DNA of 64,000 nt from FEN-299 sp963727765 (GTDB lineage Bacteria; Acidobacteriota; Vicinamibacteria; Vicinamibacterales; Fen-181), in the NCBI GenBank assembly GCA_963727765.1, contig CAVSGZ010000012.1:62001-126000 (forward strand). The letters are read 5' to 3'. A program made the position numbers and the translations under genes. The notes under the pieces are model-generated. The model had not been told where the DNA came from. It worked only from the letters and a program-made list of their open reading frames with translations, and made no database searches. Shown piece by piece: positions 25,062 to 33,902 of this stretch; within the stretch, counting starts at the first letter, position 1; each line of letters starts with the position of its first letter.

Positions 25062-26750
25062 TCACCGGAGTTGCCACAGGTCATTCATCACGCCATTGAT
25101 GACATAGCCTTCCGACACCCTTGCCCCTCCCCCGAAGAGCCAGAGCGTGCCGCTCGAATCGAGCCAGGAGACAGAATCTCCCCTTGACCCGGGGTCGTTC
25201 GACGGAGCGGCTGTGCCCTTCGTGCCGTAGACGCCCAGCTGGCCTGAGGTCTTACTGCCGGACACCCAGCTCCATTGACTGGTGGCCGGGTCGAACCTCC
25301 ACAGGTCGTTGAGGAAGTCGCCGTATCCGGTCGAATCGTAGCCGACTCCCGCGAAGAGCCAGAGTTTGCCGCTCGAATCGACCCAGGCGACCGCACCCGT
25401 CCTTGCCCCGGGAACGTTCGCCGGATCGGCGGTGCCCTGCGTGCCGTAGACCCCGGCCTGCCCGAAGACATTGCTGCCCGACACCCAGGTCCATGCGTTG
25501 GCCGACAGATCGTACTTCCACAGATCGTTGTAATCGCCGCCGTTATTGCCGGTCGCGTCGAAGCCGACTCCCCCGAAGAGCCAGAGGTTGCCACTCGAGT
25601 CGCGCCAGGAGACGGCCCGGTATCTCGCCCCGGGGATGTTCGCCGGGTCAGCGGTGCCCTTGGTGCCGTAGGTGCCGAACTGACCCGAGGCATTGCTGCC
25701 GGAGACCCAGGTCCATTGATTGGCCGTCGTGTCGTACTTCCACAGGTCGTTGAAATCGCCGCGATGCCCGACGTTCTCGCCCCCGAAGAGCCAGAGATTG
25801 CCGCTGGAATCGAGCCAGCTGACCGCCGCGCTTCTTGCCCCGGGGACGTTCGCCGGGTCGGCGGTGCCCTGGGTGCCGTAGACGCCGACCTGGTTGAAAC
25901 TGCTGCTGCCGGACATCCAGGTCCATTGACTCGTGGCCGGGTCGTACTTCCACAGGTCGTTGAGCATGTAGCCGTAGCCGGCCGATTCGTTGGATCCGCC
26001 GAAGAGCCAGAACTTGCCGCTGGAATCGCGCCAGGAGACGGCTTCCGACCTTGCGACAGGGATATTGGAGAGATTGGCGACGCCCTGCGTGCCGTACGTC
26101 CCTGCCTGATTGGCGACATTGCTGCCGGAGACCCACGTCCATTGATTGGCGGCCGGGTCGTACTTCCACAGGTCGTTGAGCTCGCCCGTGGTGCCCGCGG
26201 AATCGTAGCCGTCCCCCCCGAAGAGCCAGAGGTTGCCGCTCGAGTCGCGCCAGGAGGCGGCCCTCGTTCGCGACCCGGGGACGTTCGACGCGGCGGCGAC
26301 GCCTTGCGTGCCGTAGATGCCCGGCTGGCGCGAGACATTACTCCCGGACACCCAAGTCCATTCGACGGTGGCCACGACGGCGGCCAGCACGGTAACCGTG
26401 GCGCTGGCCGACTTGGAGGCGTCAGCCGCGGAGGTGGCCGTCGCCGTCACGGTTGCGGGGCTGGGAACGCTCGCGGGGGCCGTGTAGAGGCCGGTGCTGC
26501 TGATCGTGCCGCACGTGGCGCCACTGCATCCGGCGCCGGCAAGGCTCCACGTCACCGCGGTATTCGTCGAGTTGCTCACCGTCGCCGTGAACTGGACCGT
26601 CTGGGTCACCCGCGCGCTGGCAGTGTCGGGGGTCAGGGCGACGCTGACGGCCGCGGGAGGCGGTGTCGTTTGCCCTCCTCCTCCCCCGCAGGCAGAAAGC
26701 AACGCGATGAGAGGAAGAACCAACATCGCCAACTTCAATCCGCTCTTCAT
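25062..26750 (-). CDS. Kelch-repeat lipoprotein with Ig-like domain
   Basis: The protein has 562 residues. A lipoprotein signal is present (MKSGLKLAMLVLPLIALLSA, then CGGGGG), with the lipobox cysteine at position ~21. An Ig-like BIG2-type domain follows (VSVALTPDTASARVTQTVQF, TWSLAGAGCSGATCGTIS). Six kelch repeats then alternate WTWVSGSN, GTYGTQG, SSGNLWLFGG and NDLWKYDP and form a probable six-bladed propeller. The gene is intact, unlike its neighbours in the island. It would be an outer-surface binding protein; the ligand is unknown. I found no copy of the island promoter motif upstream of it. Confidence 0.85.
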   Translation of the reverse strand: MKSGLKLAMLVLPLIALLSACGGGGGQTTPPPAAVSVALTPDTASARVTQTVQFTATVSNSTNTAVTWSLAGAGCSGATCGTISSTGLYTAPASVPSPATVTATATSAADASKSASATVTVLAAVVATVEWTWVSGSNVSRQPGIYGTQGVAAASNVPGSRTRAASWRDSSGNLWLFGGDGYDSAGTTGELNDLWKYDPAANQWTWVSGSNVANQAGTYGTQGVANLSNIPVARSEAVSWRDSSGKFWLFGGSNESAGYGYMLNDLWKYDPATSQWTWMSGSSSFNQVGVYGTQGTADPANVPGARSAAVSWLDSSGNLWLFGGENVGHRGDFNDLWKYDTTANQWTWVSGSNASGQFGTYGTKGTADPANIPGARYRAVSWRDSSGNLWLFGGVGFDATGNNGGDYNDLWKYDLSANAWTWVSGSNVFGQAGVYGTQGTADPANVPGARTGAVAWVDSSGKLWLFAGVGYDSTGYGDFLNDLWRFDPATSQWSWVSGSKTSGQLGVYGTKGTAAPSNDPGSRGDSVSWLDSSGTLWLFGGGARVSEGYVINGVMNDLWQLR

Positions 26751-26884
26751 ACGACCCCTCTCAAGCGAATTGATTCCTTGAACCTCTCTGCCGTGCCTGA
26801 GCCCTGCCCGCCTTCGCGCGAAACGCTACGGCGAGGCCTCGCCGCAGCCCGCACTCATCCGCAGCGGGCGGAGGCGGGAGCCTT

Positions 26885-28647
26885 CTACTGCCAGAACCGC
26901 GCAAGCGCCGCGTAGAAGATGTTCGTCGTGCCGGCAGGCATGACGACATCGCCGCCGCATACGATCCTGCCGTCAGGCAGCAAAGCGACGGCGTTCCAGC
27001 CGGCATGGGAAGAACCGTTGACGACAGGGTCGAGAACGAAGCCGCCTGTCCCGAATCCCGTGTCGACCGTCCCATCAGAGTTGAAGCGCCAGAGGCCCGC
27101 CGGGCTGTCGACGAGATTGCCGCCGGCATCGTATCCCGCGACCACGATCTTGTTATCCGGTTGGACGGCGAGCCCCAGGCCATCTTTGTTGCCTTCTGTG
27201 GACCAAGCCCAGACCTTTCCGCCCGAGCCAAATGTGGTGTCCAGCGTGCCGTCCAGCCCGTAGCGAGCCAGCGCCAGGCTGGATTGGGTCACGAGGGGCT
27301 GCTGGGTGATAGTCACCCATGCTGAGCCGACGGCGACGATGTGGTTGGCGGAGTCCACGGCGACCTCGTGGAACACATCCGAGTGATAGAGGCCGTCCTC
27401 GTCGTGGAACGACGTCGTCACCATGCCGGATGCGCCGAACGTGCTATCCAGAAGTCCGCTCGGGTCGAACCGCCAGACCGCTCCAATCGGGTGATTGAGG
27501 CCGTCGTGTGCATACCCGGCCACCACGATGAACTCCCGCCCCCCGAGTGTTTGCGCGGTCAGCGCTTGGTAACGGACAGACGCCGAACCGAAGTACCGTG
27601 CCGGTCCCATTGAAGGTCGTGTCGAGGGTGCCGTTCGCTGACAGGCGGCTGAGGAAAGCCAGATAAGGGGGGATTGCGGTGACGCCCGCGGCGACGATCT
27701 TGCCGTCGGACTGGAGGACGACGGCCTCGAGCATGCCGCCGCTCGTTGGCGGCACCCAGGCGACCCCGCCGCTGCCAAAGGTGCTGTCGAGCGAACCGTT
27801 TGGATTGAGGCGGACGACGACGGCCTGGGACTGGGCACTGCCGCTCTTCTTGGGAAGCGCCGAGCCGACGACGACGACCTTTCCATCGGCGGGTTGAACG
27901 ACCACGGCCGCGATCGCCCCTGCGCCCCCTGCAAACGTCACGAGCACAAGCCCGCCCGACCCGAAGGTCGAGTCGAGGCTGCCGTCGGGCATGTAACGCG
28001 CGATCCCCCAACTCGAGGACGCGCCGGGCGTGCACGTGTTCAGGTAGCTGCCCACAGCGACGATCTTGCCGCCCGGCTGGACGGCGATGGCTCTGCCGAG
28101 GTTGTGGCCAACTCCCAGGTACCTCGGGCCGACCACCTTCCCCGTTCCGTTGCTGCCGAAGCGTCGAATCCAGCGCGCCCGGCACCGTGCCCGAAGTGCT
28201 GACGTACCAGCTTGGCGACGGCGCGGGGTCCGGCGCCGTGCAAGGGTCAATCTTCTTCACCGTCACGCTGAACAGCTCCGTTCCCTTCCCCGTGCGTCCG
28301 TCGGTGTTCTGCACCTGGATGTCGAACTGCGCCAGCGCCGCGGTGTCGGCGATGTCGATGGTCGCCACGATCTGCGTGGCGCTCACGTATTTCGTGGACT
28401 TGACGGTCACGCCCGCCGGGTCCGTGGTGCCGGTCTTGAAGAACGCCGCCTTCGCGCCGTTCTTGAAGCTCTTGCCGCCGATCACCACGTCTAGGCTCAG
28501 CGTCGCCTGGTCACCCGACGGCGGGTTGGCGGAGGTGACCGCGATTGGCTGCTCCGAAGCCGCCGGCGCGGCGCCGCCCCATGGCAGGCCGAGCATCACT
28601 GCAACAAGCGCCGCGACGACGATGAGAGCTTTGCGGCTGGCGATCAT
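26885..28647 (-). CDS. Delta-60 repeat secreted protein, broken by two frameshifts
   Basis: The start is ATG 28647 (MIASRKALIVVAALVAVMLG, signal peptide). A ~120-residue N-terminal domain follows (LSLDVVIGGKSFKNGAKAAF, like an IPT/TIG region), then delta-60 repeats (SLDSTFGSGG, VVQPADGKVVVVG, ALARYGLDGTLDTTFGSGGK), ending AALARFWQ at 26885. The frame changes near 28160, where one extra base would otherwise restore LDSTFGSNGTG, and again near 27590 (GTGTV to FGSASVRYQ). Apart from these two points the coding pattern is clean. Upstream lies a copy of the island promoter motif (28737-28766). Confidence 0.75.
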
Positions 28648-28665
28648 GATTCCACCTCAGTTCAC

Positions 28666-28731
28666 GGCAGCCGGCAGCTGATAGCTGGCAGCCGGCAGCG
28701 GATCCCCGATCCCCGATCCCCGATCCCCGAT
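28666..28731 (-). repeat. Heptamer tandem repeat in the delta-60 leader
   Basis: Read on the plus strand in steps of 7: GGCAGCC, GGCAGCT, GATAGCT, GGCAGCC, GGCAGCG, then GATCCCC four times and GAT. Nine units in a row keep the 7-bp register. The tract fills the space between the promoter motif (28737) and the start codon (28647). Confidence 0.8.
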
Positions 28732-28736
28732 GGTCA

Positions 28737-28766
28737 ATTACACGGACGGGCACGACTCTTTTCCGC
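28737..28766 (-). promoter_or_regulatory. ECF-type promoter motif upstream of the delta-60 gene
   Basis: On the minus strand GCGGAA (28766-28761), 12 bases, then CGTCCGTGTAAT (28748-28737). Spacing and sequence match the copies at 32696-32725 and 33701-33730. GGAA and CGT cores with this spacing are typical of ECF sigma promoters. Confidence 0.7.
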
Positions 28767-28775
28767 TGCCCGTCC

Positions 28776-31700
28776 TCAGTTCATCTGCCCCACTAGGACG
28801 AACGCCGCCCAGAAATACGGATGGCTCTCGCGCCCGCCGCGGGCGATGAGATCCCGCTGCACCGCCGCCAACGCCGTCGCCTTATCGGCGGGGCTGCCTT
28901 CGACTTTGCTCAGGCCAGGGAAGCCCCGCCCTACGTTGGGCGTGAGCAGCCGGCCGTAGAAGCCGCTCATCAGCTTCATCGTCGACTGGTCGTTGACGGC
29001 CCACAGGCTGGCGACCACCGACGGGCTGCCGGCGAACAGAAACGCCCTCGTGAGACCAACGATGTCGTCGCCGGCGGGAACTTCGGCGAAGTAGCCGCCC
29101 CCGAGGGCGGTGTCGCAGGCGCTCAGGACGACCAGCCGCGCGTTCAGGCGCATGCCGAGAATCTCGTGCACCTCGAGCCGGCCGTCCTCGCGGCCGTCCG
29201 CCTCCAGGTCGAGGCCCGACAGCAGCGGGTTGAACTTGTTGAAGTAGCCGTGCGTCGCCAGGTGTAGCACCTGGTAGCGGCCGGCGGAACTCTTGAACGC
29301 GGCTTCCGTCGCGTGGCTGCCCACGAGCAGCATACGGTCCTTCGGAAAGAGCCCCGCGACCGTTGTCGCTTCCTGTTCGGTTGTACCGCAGGCCGGCCCG
29401 CGACGGCGCCATCGCCAGCACCGACTCCGCCGGCTGCCCGACCCCGTTCCCGTTTGCATTTCCGTAAACCAACGCGGCAGCGGCGGGCAGGTAGGCGACG
29501 ACGTAGTCGCTCAATACGAGCCGCGCGCCCTTGTCCCGCCCGCGCGGCAGCGCGGCAAACGGCACGTAGTGCAGGATGCCGTGCGGCACGATGTAGAGAT
29601 GGCGGACCCCGGCCAGCCATCCGGCCTGCTCGATGGGCGCGATGAGCGTCCGGTGCAGGCTCTCGGCCGGCGCCCGCCACTCATCGCCCTCGGCGCGAAG
29701 GATCAGGTCGCGAAGCAGTTCGACCTTGGCCGTGAGGTCGATCGACCGGATGGCGACGGTCTTCGCGTGGATGCCGTCCGCGCGGATTACGAAAATCGAC
29801 ACGCTGTCCGCGGCGACGACGTACTCGACCAGCGCCGTGTCGGCCGGCAACCGTCCCTGCACGTCGTCGGACGAAGGCGCCTTGAGGGCGCGCACGGCCG
29901 CGTAGGCCGGCTCGCTGGCGGCGAGCGTGTCCAGGAAGTTCTCGTACGCGCGCTCGGCGTCGATGAGTTCGGAGGAGAAGAGATCCAGCGCCTGACGCCG
30001 CTGGTCCGGCGCCGGCCTGTCGTGTTCGGTCTCGATGGCGTGCTCAATCTGCCGGACACGCTCGCGGAGCGTGAGCTCGGTCTGCAGGTCGGCCTCGTTG
30101 CGAATGGGTGGCGTGCCGCGGTTGATCAGATCGAGGTAGCTGCGCGCGCGGAGTTTCTCCGCGTACAGGAACGCTTCCTGCGTCCGCCCCAGCTTGAGCA
30201 GCAGTTGAACGAGCGAGACGTAGACCTGATATTTGTCCTCGAGATAGCTGGCGCGGAACCGCTCCTCGCGAAGCTGGCTGCGAACGTTCTCGATGAGGCC
30301 AACCGCCTGCAGGTACGAGGCGACCGCCTCGTCGCTTCGCCCGAGCGCCTCCAGCGACTGCCCATGGCCGTAGGCGATGCGCCACGCCAGCTCTGGATCG
30401 CCGAGGGTTGTTGAGATCTCGGCTGCGCTGGCTTCGTCGCTCAGGGACTGTTCGAACGACCGCTTCGCCCGCGCCACGGCCGCCCGGGCGGCCAGGGCTT
30501 CGGCCTCCAGCGGCCGCGCGCCAATCGCCTGCGCGATCTCGACGGCCTCGGTGGCCTCCGTCGCCGCCTCGTCGAGCCGCCCCTGGTCGCGGCCGACGAG
30601 AGCCAGGGCGACACGGATCCCGGCGACGCTCGCACGGTCGTCCGCCTTCATGGCGCGTCCGAGGGCATCCCGGTAGAGCGCGCCGGCCTCGTCGAGCCGC
30701 CGGCGCCGCCACTCCAGCTCGCCGAGCGACATCAGGTTCACCGTGACGCCGCGTGGATGGTTGATCGTGCGCGACAGATCGATGGCCCGGCGGAAGTTCT
30801 GCTCGGCCGACGCGGGGTCTCCAAGCCGCTCGTAGAGCGCGCCCTTGTCGTTCAGCGCTTCGACCAGCTCGCGCGGCAGCTTCGCGTCCTCGTATACCTT
30901 CAGAGCGGCGTCGTAGGCGTCGATGGCGGCGGCATATTTGCCCTGCCGCGCCAGCGTCCCGGCCTTGCCCTTGAGCCAGTCGGCCTCCTCTTTCTTGAGG
31001 CCCGCCTCGCGGGCCAGTTGCAGGGCGCGATCGAAATCGTCGATGGCCTGCTGAATCTGCCCGAGTCCCTGGTAGCACAACGCCAGGTTGCCGAGGTCCT
31101 GGCTGGCCGACGCCTTGAGCTTCAGTCGCTCGCTGATGGCCAGCGACTGCTGGTAGTAGCGGAGCGCCTCGCGGTACTGGCCGAGCAGCAGGTAGACGCC
31201 GCCGATGTTCCCAAGGGTGTCGCTCTCGCCCCTCTCGAACTTCGTGCCGCGGTAGATCTCGAGCACCCGCTGGTACTGCTCGAGTGACCGCCGGTAGTCG
31301 CCGAGCTCGTCGTAGACGAGGCTCAGGTTGTTCAGAGCGGCGCCCTCGAGCTGCCGGTCGCCGATCTCGCGGGCGACGGCGATGCTGCGCGTCAGATGGT
31401 CGATGGCGGTGGGATAGTCGCCCATCTCCCAGTAGACCAGGCCGATGTTGCTGAGCGTCTTCCCCTCCTCGAGTCGATCGCCAATCTCGCGTTTGAGGGC
31501 GAGGGCGCGACCGAGGTAGTCGAGCGCCTTCGGGAAGTCGCCGAATTTCTTGTGGCAGTTGCCGATGAGGCCGAGCGTGATGGCCTCGCCGCGGCGGTCG
31601 CTGGCGGCCTTGTAGAGCGTCAGCGCGCGCTCGAACACGGGCAGAGCGGACTTGGGGCCCTCCTCGGCGTACAGCTGCTTCGCTCTCGCGAGGACGTCGT

Positions 31701-31818
31701 CCGGCTTCTCCTGCTGGATGGATTGTCGGGTGGCGATCGGCAACAGCGATGGTACCGCCGGGGCTGCCGCGCCCCAGAACACCGCGAGACACACCGCGGC
31801 GAACAACCGCACAGGCAT
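28776..31818 (-). CDS. Secreted TPR-CHAT protease, broken by one frameshift
   Basis: ATG 31818 starts a signal peptide (MPVRLFAAVCLAVFWGAAAP). About 12 TPR-type helical pairs follow (LGLIGNCHKKFGDFPKALDY, LSNIGLVYWEMGDYPTAIDH), then a linker and a C-terminal CHAT domain, a caspase-like protease fold. CHAT motifs: LYIVPHGILHYVPFAALP; catalytic-type histidine in VLHLATHGYFN; cysteine in LVVLSACDTALGGG; end HPYFWAAFVLVGQMN. The frame changes near 29388, between AMAPSRAGL and GTTEQEATTVAG, before both catalytic motifs, so as written the upstream frame lacks the active site. It starts 13 bp after the anti-sigma stop, so it is in one operon with the ECF sigma and anti-sigma genes. The export signal suggests a periplasmic or surface protease. 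Confidence 0.82.
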
Positions 31819-31830
31819 AAAACCCCCGTG

Positions 31831-32652
31831 CTACCGCGTGCCCACGCGAAATGGGACCGCCGCCGATTTGAGTGTCGCTCCGCCTGCCAGATACGCGCGA
31901 ACCCACACGAAATACGCGGTCCCGGACTGGAGCGTCACGCTCGCTGGCAGCCGGGCAAGTGTGCCCTCCACTCTGCTTTGCCAGACGACGTCGCCGTCTT
32001 CGCTGACGAGAGAGAGCTCGTAGTAGATGCTACCCGGAACGGCCTGCCAGCGGAACTCGGGATCGCGCGGCGAGAGCACCTGGTTCTCGGCCGGCGACGT
32101 CATGACCAGGGGCGAGAGCGCGGCCGCCGAGCGGCGAGAAGCTGACGGGGGCGGCGCGACCGGCGGCGGCGCGGCCGGTAGCGGCGGAGCTGAGACGACG
32201 GCCGGGACGTCGGGTTGTCGGACCGCGGGAATTGTACCGGCGGCCGGTGCCTGGACGCCCTTCGGCGCGCCAGGAAGTGGCGGTGCGCCGGCTTGTCGCA
32301 TTTCCAGGCTGACCGCGAGCACGAGGCACGCCGCGGCGGCCGCCACGGTTCCCCACCGCCAAACTGGTGCGTGCCACGGACTGGACTGGGTAACGACGAG
32401 ATCCCGGGCGCGGGTGAGCAACGCCGTGGGAACCGTGGACTCTTCTCCACCGGGGCGGCGAAGCAGGAACGCCACCTGTTCCAGGCACGCGCTGCAGCCT
32501 GCGAGGTGGGATTCGATGCGGGCTTCGTCCTTCGCTTCGGCGCGATGCTCGACGTAGGCCGCCAGCCGCGCGGCGTCCGGGCAGCGCCAGCCGGGCCGAT
32601 CCGCTCCAGCATCCTGCACCCGCAGCAGGCGGCTCAGTCCCTTGTCATCCAT
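31831..32652 (-). CDS. zf-HC2 anti-sigma factor with Ig-like C-terminus
   Basis: I chose ATG 32652 (MDDKGLSRLLR) because a promoter-like motif (32696-32725) lies only ~45 bp upstream. A GTG at 32739, overlapping the sigma stop as GTGA, is the alternative and would add 29 residues. The 273-residue protein has a zinc-binding anti-sigma domain (CPDAARLAAYVEHRAEAKDE, then HLAGCSACLEQV: the HxxxCxxC motif). One transmembrane helix follows (WGTVAAAAACLVLAVSLEM), then a proline-rich linker and an Ig/fibronectin-like end (SPAENQVLSPRDPEFRWQAV, YYELSLVSEDG). It should sequester the sigma factor encoded directly upstream. Confidence 0.85.
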   Translation of the reverse strand: MDDKGLSRLLRVQDAGADRPGWRCPDAARLAAYVEHRAEAKDEARIESHLAGCSACLEQVAFLLRRPGGEESTVPTALLTRARDLVVTQSSPWHAPVWRWGTVAAAAACLVLAVSLEMRQAGAPPLPGAPKGVQAPAAGTIPAVRQPDVPAVVSAPPLPAAPPPVAPPPSASRRSAAALSPLVMTSPAENQVLSPRDPEFRWQAVPGSIYYELSLVSEDGDVVWQSRVEGTLARLPASVTLQSGTAYFVWVRAYLAGGATLKSAAVPFRVGTR

Positions 32653-32695
32653 GGCAAACCTGCCAACCCCTTCGGGTTGTGCCCTCCCCGTCTGC

Positions 32696-32725
32696 ATTAC
32701 ACGGACGGCCCCCGGGGTATTCCGC
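32696..32725 (-). promoter_or_regulatory. ECF-type promoter motif upstream of the anti-sigma gene
   Basis: On the minus strand GCGGAA (32725-32720), 12 bases, then CGTCCGTGTAAT (32707-32696). It lies just downstream of the sigma stop and gives a ~40-base leader to ATG 32652. If used, anti-sigma and CHAT genes would be under feedback control by their own sigma factor. Confidence 0.7.
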
Positions 32726-32735
32726 GGCCGGGCGC

Positions 32736-33536
32736 TCACGGCATCTCCTTCCGGAGTTTCTCCACCACCTCCCGGATTCGGCGGTCGGCGCTCTGCGCGC
32801 TCCCCAGCCCAAACAGGCTGGCGATCTCCTCGAGCGTGGCCTCGCGCTCGTAGCGCAGCCGGATCAGGAGCCGCTCGCAGCTCGAGAGCTTCGACATCGC
32901 GCGAAGGAGGGAGGCGCGCTCCTCCTGCAGGCCGGCCCACGTTTCCGGATTCGGCATCTCGCTCGGAATCTGCGTGAGCTCGGCTTCATCCTGCTCCAGT
33001 ACCTTTCCGGTGCCGCGAAACCCCCGACTCCGCTGGGCCATCAACAGCCATCGCTGGCGCGAGGTAAGCGCCTGCTGGATGCGCCCGAGGCCGTCGCTCA
33101 CCTGTTCGACGGTTAGCCCCGGAAATCGAGGAGCCAGCTTGAGGAACGAGTCCTCGACAGGCAGGCGGTCGACGAACACGCAGCGGAAGATCTCCTGGTC
33201 GAGCGCCGGCAGCCGGGCCACCGACTCGAACACGCGGTGGCGGCCGAACTCCCGCCGATGCCAGTCGAGGCAGAGATTGCGCGCCACGGCGCACAGCCAC
33301 GTGGAGAATCGCGCCGGCCCGTCGGGCCGGAAATGCAGCAGCCTCTTGAAGCCGTCGCGGCTGAGCTGTTCGCAGATGAAGAGGTAGCAGTCGCCCACCG
33401 CGTCGTCATCCCGTTCGAAGAGCCGGACGACGTCGAGGAGCAGCGGCGAGTAAAGGTCGAGGAACCGGGCCCAGGCCTCGCGGGACTCGCGGGAACGGAG
33501 CTGACGGAAGAGGCCGTCAGTCTGCAGCTCGTCCAT
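32736..33536 (-). CDS. ECF-family sigma factor of the island
   Basis: The protein has 266 residues, longer than the usual ~190 for ECF factors. Region 2 lies at residues ~17-95 (WARFLDLYSPLLLDVVRLFE, CYLFICEQLSRD, RFSTWLCAVARNLCLDWHRR). A ~110-residue middle insert precedes region 4 (~205-265: LSSCERLLIRLRYEREATLE, EIASLFGLGSAQSADRRIRE). It is the first gene of the operon with the anti-sigma and CHAT genes and is divergent from the kelch-collagen gene at 33903. I infer that it recognises the GCGGAA / CGTCCGTGTAAT motif found three times in the island, because that motif occurs nowhere else that I saw in the window. Confidence 0.85.
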   Translation of the reverse strand: MDELQTDGLFRQLRSRESREAWARFLDLYSPLLLDVVRLFERDDDAVGDCYLFICEQLSRDGFKRLLHFRPDGPARFSTWLCAVARNLCLDWHRREFGRHRVFESVARLPALDQEIFRCVFVDRLPVEDSFLKLAPRFPGLTVEQVSDGLGRIQQALTSRQRWLLMAQRSRGFRGTGKVLEQDEAELTQIPSEMPNPETWAGLQEERASLLRAMSKLSSCERLLIRLRYEREATLEEIASLFGLGSAQSADRRIREVVEKLRKEMP

Positions 33537-33902
33537 GACCGACGCCGGCCACCTGTCCGGGTGAAGGGAGACCCGTCCGGGTCCAAGGCGCGCTCGCGGT
33601 TGGCCTGAGTCTATCGCCAGCTGATCTGCAATACCAGCGCTTGATTCGGAGGTTGATCCAGGGCGCTATGCACGTGTCTCGATCGGTACGCACGAGTCGC
33701 GCGGAAAGAGAGCTGGCGCGTCCGTGTAATGGTTCATCGGGGTCAAGGATGGGGATCGAATATCCCACGCGAGCGGCGGTGAGTGGTGTTCGCGTCAACG
33801 GGCCTGGGTGTGCTTTCGTGCTTGGTTGCCGGGACTCCCCACGGTCTGAACCACACGTGGAGAACCACCCCTCACGGTGTGGGCCGCACAGGAGTGAAGA
33901 CC
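33537..33902. other. 366-bp divergent control region
   Basis: The gap lies between the sigma gene (minus, start 33536) and the kelch-collagen gene (plus, start 33903). It contains the plus-strand ECF-type promoter motif at 33701-33730, leaving a ~170-base leader before 33903. I saw no copy of the motif facing the sigma gene and no small gene. Confidence 0.55.
33701..33730 (+). promoter_or_regulatory. ECF-type promoter motif upstream of the kelch-collagen gene
   Basis: GCGGAA at 33701-33706, 12 bases, then CGTCCGTGTAAT at 33719-33730, identical in both boxes and in spacing to 28737-28766 and 32696-32725. Confidence 0.7.

Noticed and set aside
28776..33536. A type III-E CRISPR (Craspase) link for the TPR-CHAT protease
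   Set aside because: No gRAMP, cas or repeat array is present and the protein has an export signal. The sigma/anti-sigma context fits better.
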